Part shown: piece by piece, positions 56,614 through 64,000 of the stretch
Layout of the letters: every line of letters starts with the position of its first letter
Numbering within the stretch: position 1 is the stretch's first letter
NCBI GenBank assembly: GCA_963921825.1
Contig: OY997593.1
Location: 73,464,513-73,528,512 of the forward strand
DNA from: Erodium maritimum
Taxonomy: Eukaryota > Streptophyta > Magnoliopsida > Geraniales > Geraniaceae
Direction of reading: 5' to 3'
DNA length: 64,000 nt
Made by a program: the position numbers and the translations under genes
The notes under the pieces: generated by a model
Database searches by the model: none
Told to the model about the DNA's origin: nothing
What the model saw: only the letters and a program-made list of their open reading frames with translations

Positions 56614-59600
56614 TTAGTTTATCTTGGCTCTTGAAAAGTCCATCTCCGGGTGCTGAAACAGTGAAACGAAGAAACTAAGTGAAGTGCACGTGATCTTATG
56701 AAACGACAGGCGGAGGAACTGAAGATCATAATGCTTACCTCAGACATGAATTTCTTCAAAATGTCCTGCTTCTGCATTTCGTCGCTTGTTGGAAGGCCCA
56801 TCTGCTTCTGCCTCTGGTCAAACTGAATAGCAATGAACAAGCTTAGAATTCAAGAAACAAATCTCTATGGACATGCAAAATTTGAGTCGAACCATCACGA
56901 AGACTGCAAAAAAAGTACCCTGCGGAATTCATTTTTTGAAACTTGCTGCCATTTTCTTTCATAGTTACAAATAATGTAGCATGTACTTGTCTTTTCGTTG
57001 CAATTTGTAAACAAATTACGATTCTACTCTTACAATTTAGATTTGAAAAAGTAAGTAAAAAACAAAAAATCCAAAATTTTGTTTCCCTTCATTTCCTTCT
57101 TCTTTGTACCATACAAAGAGTAAGGGATATGAAAATTTGGATTTTTTATTCTTTAATAACTATTTAAAAAAATTAAGCGTAAAATCGTCATTTTGAAACA
57201 AATTTATACAAAGTGCAACAAAAAGACCAGTTCAGGGTAATATTTTGCAATTACCAACGAAGAGGGCTACATGTTGCAAAAAGTGAATACCGCAGAGTAC
57301 CTTTTTTGCAATTATGCCTAAAATCTCTAAACCACTATGGGTAAACATACTTACAACGGATCATATTTTCATCATTTACTAACACTTAATTACCCTTTTA
57401 TTTATCACATTGAGAACGGACTGGGTAATTAGAACGTTAATACTTACCATCATCTTCTCAACGGTCTGGCGAGTTTCGGGGTCTAAGTCAGATAGTTTAC
57501 TACTCTCAGGCTCAACCTTTTGAGTATCGATTTCTGGATCTCCCTTCACCAGACATTTCCACCACTCCATTTGGTCATGCTTTGTCAAGTAAATACATAT
57601 AGCACTCTGATCCTCTGCACAACAAAACTTCCATGTTCGATTAGAAATAAACGATCGACTTAATTAACGCTAGACTAGAAGTATACATACCTAGGCTCCA
57701 GTAACTATCATCAACCTTGATAGTCCGATATAATTCTCCCTACATGTATACATAAGCATGTGGTTAATACACATTTACTGAACCATCTACGACAGAAAGA
57801 CGAGAACTATCAAATATGAATATGTGTAGCTTACGTCAACAATTGGAGGCTGACCCTTGAGTCCGACTTTAAGGTGGTTTTTCTTAATCTCACAAGCAAC
57901 AAACCTTGATTTAGTACCAGCAGGAACCGGAATATTAATGATGAGCTCAGGAAGAGACTGAGTCCAAGAATATTTCTCCATGTCGAGCCCATTGCCACTA
58001 TTCGGAACTGTACGTGTAAATTTATAAAAGTAAAACAGAGTTGGAGAAATATGCAAGTGCAACAAAACAAAATTCGTTCAGATAAAATACAGGGATAACT
58101 GCAAAAAAAGTATATGGGGGTACTCACTTTTTGCAACTAGTAGTCCTCTTCTTTGATAATTGCAAAAAAAAATGCTCTAAGCTAGTCTTTTTGTTGCATT
58201 TTGTATAAATTTGTTTGAAAGTGACGATTTTACCCTTGGAATTTGTATATAATAATTAAGTAACAGAAAACCCAAATTCTCATGTCCCTTGAGTTTCTTA
58301 CTCTTTTTACAGTACAAAGAGGAAGAATATTAAGGGATATGAAAATTTGAACTTTTTTTGCTTATTATTTTTAGATCTAATTTGTATGGCTAAAATCATC
58401 ATTTTCATACAAATCACAACAAAAAGACAGGTTCAAGTTTTATTTTGATGAACAACCTACAAGCTTTTTCAATGAAAACACTTCATTTCCCACAAATATA
58501 ATAACAATCCCGGAAGATATTGAGGATAAAAAGCATACGAGAACAAATCTAACAAGCACTACAAAGGCAGATATAAACATCTTAAACCATAGTTTAAGTT
58601 TGTAACAACCTAAATATATATCATCTTTCCTCAACATTCTCATCAACCAAACAGATCAACCTTAATTCAAACCTCAATAAAATTAGCAAAAGATTCACTA
58701 CAAAATGAAACTAGCATCTATCACGTTTAATAATAAAAAGAACTGTAGATACACCGATACACAGATTGTCCAGCCCAAAAACCATACAGATACACCTACA
58801 AGCGCTCCACAAGCCAGCCACCTTCACACTCAAATGGGACAAAAACACATAAAATGAACACAACACAAAATCAATCGCATAGAAAGATTATACCCACAAA
58901 CACTTTTGGGCCTTAAATCATGTGAAGTAAAAGGGATGGGAATGAAAATTTTCAATTGAGATTACTTGGAATAAACAATAAGATAACGTTTGGTGGAACA
59001 GAAAAATTGATATTATGCACAAACAGGTCCTGAACTATAGCTTATTAGTTAAAAATAATTAGTTCATCTGAAACAATCCAACTTTACTTTTCCCAAATAT
59101 GAAATTGTGAGTTTAATATGAATCTTTGAAGATATTAAGAAACCAAACCATACCAAAACAAATCTAACAGGCACTTCAAAGGCATATAAAAAAGCATTTT
59201 AATCATTAGTCCTCAACATTCTCATCAGCCAAACAGATCATTATCAAATTCAAACACCTAAAAATTAGAATAACACTAAATGCACATCACACCTCATAGA
59301 AGTAGATTCAAATCCGTACCTCGCAATCCATTCTCAGATTTCTCCTCCACTTCCTTAGGATCCTCTTTGACCTCAGCCTTAATCGCCTTCACCTCCGGCA
59401 CCGGCGCCGGCGTCGGCGCCTTTTCCAGCTTAACCTCCTTCTCAGCCTCCCGCTTCTGCTTCTTCTTCTTCTCCGCCGAGGCCTTCGCCACCGCTACGAT
59501 CTCTTTCTCAGCCGCTTCTCGAGCGAGGAAGTCAGACTCTTGGGCCACAAAATCGAAGACTTTCTCGAGAAACCCTAGTGGGTTCGCCGGATCGAAGCTC

Positions 59601-59704
59601 CCCGTGAAGGAAGATGGTGGCTTTGGGGTGGCGGCGGAGGAGGAAGAAGAGGGTTTGGTGCTGCTCTGCTCATTGTCTTCCTGGAAATCGGAGATTATCG
59701 CCAT
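56614..59704 (-). CDS. BOB1: NudC-domain co-chaperone, BOBBER type
   Basis: Six exons on the minus strand: 59704-59320, 58007-57835, 57739-57691, 57614-57448, 56822-56739 and 56652-56614 (stop), all in frame, 298 residues. ATG 59704 gives [10 protein letters not shown], the family's usual start. The N-terminus contains [12 protein letters not shown], then a Lys/Glu-rich charged region (~75-125). The CS/p23 domain spans ~138-225 ([41 protein letters not shown]). The C-terminus reads [15 protein letters not shown] ... [16 protein letters not shown]. Arabidopsis BOBBER1 is a NudC co-chaperone needed for development and thermotolerance, acting with Hsp90/Hsp70 machinery. The ortholog call is from motif recall. 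Introns 1 and 4 contain foldback family A copies. Confidence 0.95.
56901..57319. repeat. Foldback element family A, copy 11 (BOBBER-type intron between 56822 and 57448)
   Basis: Left AAAAAAAGTACCCTGCGGAA, right CCTTTTTTGCAATTATGCC. The centre is CTTTGTACCATACAAAG near 57103-57119. Well preserved and in a different gene from copies 3-10. Confidence 0.9.
58092..58445. repeat. Foldback element family A, copy 12, right end truncated (BOBBER-type intron 1)
   Basis: Left GGGATAACTGCAAAAAAAGT and intact inner arms with the centre CTTTTTACAGTACAAAG near 58306. The right arm stops after ACAAAAAGACAGGTTCA, so the outermost ~90 bp are deleted. Confidence 0.85.
58540..59260. repeat. Diverged direct duplication inside BOBBER-type intron 1
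   Basis: AACAAATCTAACAAGCACTA at about 58553 recurs as AACAAATCTAACAGGCACTT at about 59158, followed in both by AAAGGCA(G)ATATAAA and CCTCAACATTCTCATCA(G)CC. The copies are ~600 bp apart. Confidence 0.55.
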
Positions 59705-59740
59705 GGATGAGCTGAGCTCTCGAGGGTTTAAGGTTTGGGA

Positions 59741-59786
59741 GGAAATGGAAATGGAAATGGAAATGGAAATGAAAATGAAAATGAAG
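59741..59786 (-). repeat. Hexamer microsatellite in the BOBBER-type 5' leader
   Basis: Five to six GGAAAT units followed by GAAAAT units lie 37 bases upstream of the start codon, read as ATTTCC on the sense strand. Likely length-variable leader sequence. Confidence 0.7.
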
Positions 59787-59829
59787 CATAGAAATATAGT
59801 GTCTCCACAAAGCACAATGCTTACATTTT

Positions 59830-60919
59830 TTTAAATTTTATTTTTCACATTTAAAAAACAATTCTATATTTTTTTTGAAAAAAATAACATTTTCTTAAGC
59901 TTTATAAATACAAAAAAATTATATTATTCTTTTTAAGTGTTTACCTCTGCATTAATCAATTAATTCCGCGTATGAAACCATGTTATTTTGTTTAAAGTTA
60001 ATTATGTTGTACGACTATAAGGGCTATTAAATATTTTGTTATCAATACATAAGAGGTATTAAATGGTATGAAATTAATTCATAATAGGTGCTAAAACTGT
60101 TTTACCAAAACGCAAGTGTTCTTATTAAACGTTATAAAACTTTAAGATACTAAAGGTATATTTTAGACGTTTAGTTTAACCTTTTTTAAGGGAAAGAGGC
60201 TTGTTTTATTAATAATTCAAGAGTTACATAGAAAAAAAATGGGAGAGCGGATTATGCAAAAATAATTCTACACCTAATCCTTTAATCATAACCGATGTAT
60301 AGTCGGTTTTGATAAAACAACTAAACGCTAACACAAGGAAACTATCAATAGAAAACAGAAATACCAATCCTGACTCGACCTGAAACCATTCATAGGTACT
60401 TAAATGCAGTTGGAACTTTCCCTAAAACTCAATAAGAGTAAGGATATAGAGCATGGCTTGGGTAGGGAACACAATAATTGCCACGAGCAAGCCTCATAGA
60501 TACCGACGAGACTGTTTCGAAACGCTTGACATATCTTCTTTGTATCATTCAACTGTTTCTTCCCTCTTCTCAACTAGAGTCTTCTTCGGCTAAATACATA
60601 TAGAGAGAGGTTGGCTCACCTTATTTTTAAGCGTTTCGAAGTCTGATGGCATCAAGGAGAACCCCCCACAATTCTTTGCAATAACAGTTACCACTGTAAT
60701 TTTATGGAATTGCATGATGGCTCAGATGAGTCCATTTTTATGTACATTTTGTTTTCATGGTGAGTCTTTTAACTTTTATTATGGTCATTGGCTTTTATAG
60801 GTTGCTGAAAATATTGCTCAGCTCATGAACTGTGTTATGATGGCTGGATATATGTTTAAGAATGCTCAATATCACTTGGAATTGCAACAAAGTTTGGCAC
60901 CAAAACATTTTTTTTACTT
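59830..60919. other. Intergenic, nothing recognised
   Basis: AT-rich DNA between the BOBBER-type promoter and the repeated tail of the PI4K gene. Short frames, for example 60825-61061, have no known homology and overlap the repeats. Confidence 0.4.
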
Positions 60920-61560
60920 CAAACATTACACAAATGTTTCATGTTATGGTTCTTCAGACAAAATCATAAACAAGAAAGCAATATCATATGTACAAGTACA
61001 TTGTAGTTTCTCCATATCAGAGAGGTCTGTCTTATCGGGAGAGCTCGTCAAGGAAGATTGAGAAGAACAAGGAGAAGAAGATGGAGTTGCAGAGCTTCTC
61101 CAGAACCCGTCAGTAAAGCTCGAAACTCTAGGCAAAATTGTAGATCAAATTAAGTTTTGAATATATGAACCAAAAGCATTGTTGTTACATTTGTTTTTTT
61201 ACTTCAAACATTAAACAAATGTTTCATGATTTGGTTCTTCAGACAATCTTAAACAAGAAAGCAACATCATATGTATAAGTATATTATAGTTTCTCGATGT
61301 CAGAGAGGTCTTACTGGGAGAGCACGTCGAGGAAGATTGAGTTGCAGAGCTTCTCCAGGACCCATCAGTAAAGCTCGAAACTTTAGGCGAAAATGTAGAT
61401 CAAAATGAGGCATGTAAAGCAAAGTTGAGTTTTGAATATATGAACCAAAAGCATTGTTGTTACATTTGATTTTTTCTTCAAACATTACACAAATGTTTCA
61501 TGATTTGGTTCTTCAGACAATCTTAAACAAGAAATCATATATGTATAAGTAGATTATAGT
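60920..61560. repeat. Tandem partial duplications of the PI4K-gamma gene tail
   Basis: Two diverged copies lie downstream of the true gene end at ~270-285 bp steps. AGAGAGGTCT...GGGAGAGC(T/A)CGTC(A/G)AGGAAG occurs at about 61020, 61302 and, in the real gene, 61573; each is preceded by AATGTTTCATGATTTGGTTC-like text. The extra copies contain only the last few codons plus 3' flank and then diverge (AAGATTGAG...). Confidence 0.8.
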
Positions 61561-61580
61561 TTCTTGATATCGGAGAGGTC

Positions 61581-64000
61581 TTACTGGGAGAGCTCGTCGA
61601 GGAAGCGATCCATGATTGCTTCAATGGCTTCCATGAAGGCTGATTCGCTTGTTCCTGGGAGCAATCCATCTTCAGCTTCACGCACCATCTGCTCAATCGG
61701 AGACTCCTTCTTCAAGGTTTCTCTGCACATGATGCTTCCAATGGTGAAGGGAGTGAGTCCTCTCTCTGCACCTTTCTTCAGAAGCATGGTGGAGATGGTG
61801 AGAGTGCGAGCACATTTGGGTGATAAGTCCCATCCATGGAACTTGAGAAGAGCAATGTCTTGTCCAGCGTTGAGGGATCTTATGTAATTGATGGTTTCGG
61901 GTGAGTATGGCTCGCGAGCTTGAGGCCAGTAGAGCCAATCGAATGTGCAGTCTTCGAACTGTAATGGAAACGACAGAAAAGTTAGAGAGGCTTGTAATAT
62001 TACTAATATGCTGTTAATGAACCCTTTTTGATCAATCCAGATGAAACTGTGAACAAAGAAGAACAATCTCAATTCGATTCCTCTTGAAAATCCCAGAACT
62101 ACGAGTTTATGAGATGATCCTAAAGCATAGTAATTGCTGAAATGCGAAGATTTTCTGAGGCAAGAACAGATGATGCAATAGCACTGAAATGACAGATTTA
62201 GTATGCTGTTAATGAACCCTTTTCGATCCTTCCAGAAAAACTATGAACACAGAAACAATCTCGATTCGATTCCTCATGAAAATGCTGAGTACCAAAGCTA
62301 CGAGTCCATGTATGATCCTAAAGAACGGTGATGGCTTATCTAAGAGTTTCAGAGGCATGTAATATGCTGTTGATGAATTATGAACCCTTTTTGATCCATC
62401 CAGATAAAACTATGAACAAAGATGAATAATCTCGATTCCTCTTGAAAATCCCAGAACTACGAGTTTATGAGATGGTCCTAAATAATAGTAGTTGCTGAAA
62501 TGCGAAGATTTTCTGAGGCAAGAACAGATGATGCAATAGCACTGAAATGACACATATAGTATGCTGTTAATGAACCCTTTTTTATGCCTCCAGAAAAAAC
62601 TATGAACAAAGAAAAACAAACTCGAGTACTCATGAAAATGCTGACTGCCAAAACTAAGAGTCCATGTATGATCCTAAAGAACGGTGATTGCTTATCTAAC
62701 AAGAGTTTCAGAGGCAAGAACACATGATGCAGTAGTATTAAAATAACAGAGTAGAAGCAAATACTTACATTCTCAGGCAAGCAATAGCCATGATCGATTG
62801 GGATAAGCACGATATGACCTTCGTTATCTTTACTGAACAAAATGTTCCCGGCGTGCCTATCAGCATTAGCCAATCTGATGTCCAGCACAGAGATCTTATG
62901 CACTTCATCCACTGGAAAAGCACGAGGACCCATGTCCTCACAGCTTCCATTGTTCTTCACGAACATCTGCAAAGAACCTATCTTGACATTCTCAGGAGCA
63001 TACTTGAAACCCTCTGGATGATTGAATGCTCTATGCAAGCACTTCACCATTGTTGTAGGTGGAACCCCAGAAAATCCAATCTCATTGTGAAATAAGCGAG
63101 GGCCGTCAATTGGATGGTCCAGAATGTATGCTGCAACTTCCCTCAGAGCTCCTTCTCCAACTCTTGTTCCCTTCTTCAACCCTTCACCATCTGCTGAAAG
63201 TGTTAATCCACGAGGATTGTTCTCAGCCATGGGCTCTTCATCGATAGGCTTGAAAACAGAAACATATTCGTTTCCAAAGACATCTTGCATCAGATATGTG
63301 CCTCCTGATCCCTCTGAAGTCCGGACTGGTTCTTTGCCATTCTCTAACCCGTGAAAAGTGGAGCTGATTAGCTCTGTAAGCACCTGTGGGAGTTTAACTT
63401 TGGAATTAACAGTTAGAGGTTCCAACACATAATCCTGTTGCGAAGTCGATTTCCCTGATAATTCCTGCAACTGATCGTTATCCAGAGGATCTTCCCCTTT
63501 CTCAGTCACATTTAAGGCCTCGATTGAAAGCTCGAGATCTTTCTCTGTAGGTTTAGCTGTAACTTTAGCAGATTTCCGAACAAGCAAGTGAAGCACGGCG
63601 TCATTGCTTTTAGAAATTTCATGTACGAGCCTCTGATCTTCAAGCTCCTCACCATCGAATATCAGTTCTTGATCTTTCTGATCAGGAAAGCCTCTGCTCT
63701 TCTTAGCAATCTGCTGTTTAACATACCCTACATTTCTACTCTTCTCAACGTGGAACTCAAACTCCTTCCCACACACAGTCTTAACAGTAATGGCTTGCAG
63801 GTCTGAAAGCCTTAGAACCAAATGCAAGACATTCCCATCAGTAACCCCATAGTCCCTGACACAAGAATCGTTCCTAGCCAATTCTCTCCCTTCAAAAACC
63901 AACTTCTGCTTCTTCACAAAGAACCCTTTAAAGGACTGGATCCTCAGCTTCACAGAAGCAATGGAATCTGACTCCATAACACGCATGGGGATCACAGACC
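61581..64000 (-). CDS. PI4KG4: Phosphatidylinositol 4-kinase gamma with ubiquitin-like domains (5' end beyond window)
   Basis: Two exons are visible: 62769-64000 (continuing past the right edge) and 61581-61958, joined in frame, about 534 residues from the Met at 63995. The edge cuts the N-terminus, since homologues have ~40 more residues. Order: two ubiquitin-like domains (~1-64 and ~67-142), a linker, then the PI3/4-kinase-like domain with VFKP (Lys249), DIRLANADRHAGNILF (~372-387, catalytic loop) and IDHGYCLPE (~400-408, in place of DFG). The C-terminus has WLYWPQAREPYS and MLLKKGAERGLTPF and ends DELSQ. Plant PI4K-gamma proteins of this type (PI4Kg4-like, also called UbDK) often show protein-kinase activity and bind the ubiquitin/26S machinery; lipid-kinase activity is doubtful. 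The gamma subtype number is a best guess. Confidence 0.9.
61985..62760. repeat. ABAB tandem repeat filling the PI4K-gamma intron
   Basis: TATGCTGTTAATGAACCCTT-type unit starts occur at about 62006, 62201, 62362 and 62559. Units 1 and 3 match best (CCCAGAACTACGAGTTTATG), as do units 2 and 4 (GAGTCCATGTATGATCCTAA), so a ~355 bp dimer has been duplicated once. It occupies nearly all of the 810 bp intron. Confidence 0.85.

Noticed and set aside
1-64000. tRNA or rRNA genes
   Set aside because: No cloverleaf with A and B boxes and no rRNA-like conserved stretch was noticed; the TGGTATCAGAGC sites are retroelement primer binding sites.

Overview
The window is nuclear DNA of a flowering plant, most likely a eudicot. 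The genes have many introns with plant-type splice sites and belong to plant families (a trithorax-type SET gene, a CrRLK1L receptor kinase, a PI4K-gamma, a TPS-b terpene synthase, a CCT-motif gene). Ty3, Ty1 and LINE remnants and small foldback elements fill much of the rest. No species can be named from the sequence alone.

Layout, left to right. 1-3.0 kb: a CCT-motif gene (+). 3.0-6.5 kb: mostly unrecognised intergenic DNA. 6.5-16.4 kb: a complete 23-exon ATX3/4/5-type histone H3K4 methyltransferase gene (+); eight of its 22 introns each carry a copy of one ~410-435 bp foldback element. 16.8-39.7 kb: an array of a ~170 bp satellite, about 64 monomers, split by an 11.7 kb Tekay/Del-type chromovirus (minus strand) with near-identical 3,070 bp LTRs and one open gag-pol frame. 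To the right of the element the satellite is organised into higher-order repeats: a ~1,527 bp nine-monomer unit repeated about 3.5 times, then a second, less regular block. 40.5-40.8 kb: a decayed second copy of the last ATX exon on the far side of the array. 41.7-49.0 kb: a three-level nest, with a LINE remnant interrupted by a deleted Ty1/copia element, itself interrupted by a solo LTR of the chromovirus family with a 5 bp target duplication (GTAAA). 49.7-51.4 kb: a terpene synthase cut off after its N-terminal domain. 51.4-52.7 kb: TE debris and a second kind of foldback element. 52.9-55.5 kb: an intronless CrRLK1L receptor kinase (-). 56.6-59.7 kb: a six-exon NudC/BOBBER gene (-). 61.6-64 kb: the 3' part of a PI4K-gamma gene (-), running off the right edge, with tandem copies of its tail downstream.

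The functional genes are ordinary single-copy-type loci that do not form one pathway. The unusual content is repeat biology: a satellite with centromere-like higher-order organisation directly beside a chromatin-modifier gene, a retrotransposon junction that records a tandem array followed by a deletion, a duplicated gene end bracketing the satellite, and an intron-loving foldback family. Exon coordinates were read by eye from splice sites and frame continuity; family assignments come from recognised motifs, not from a search.
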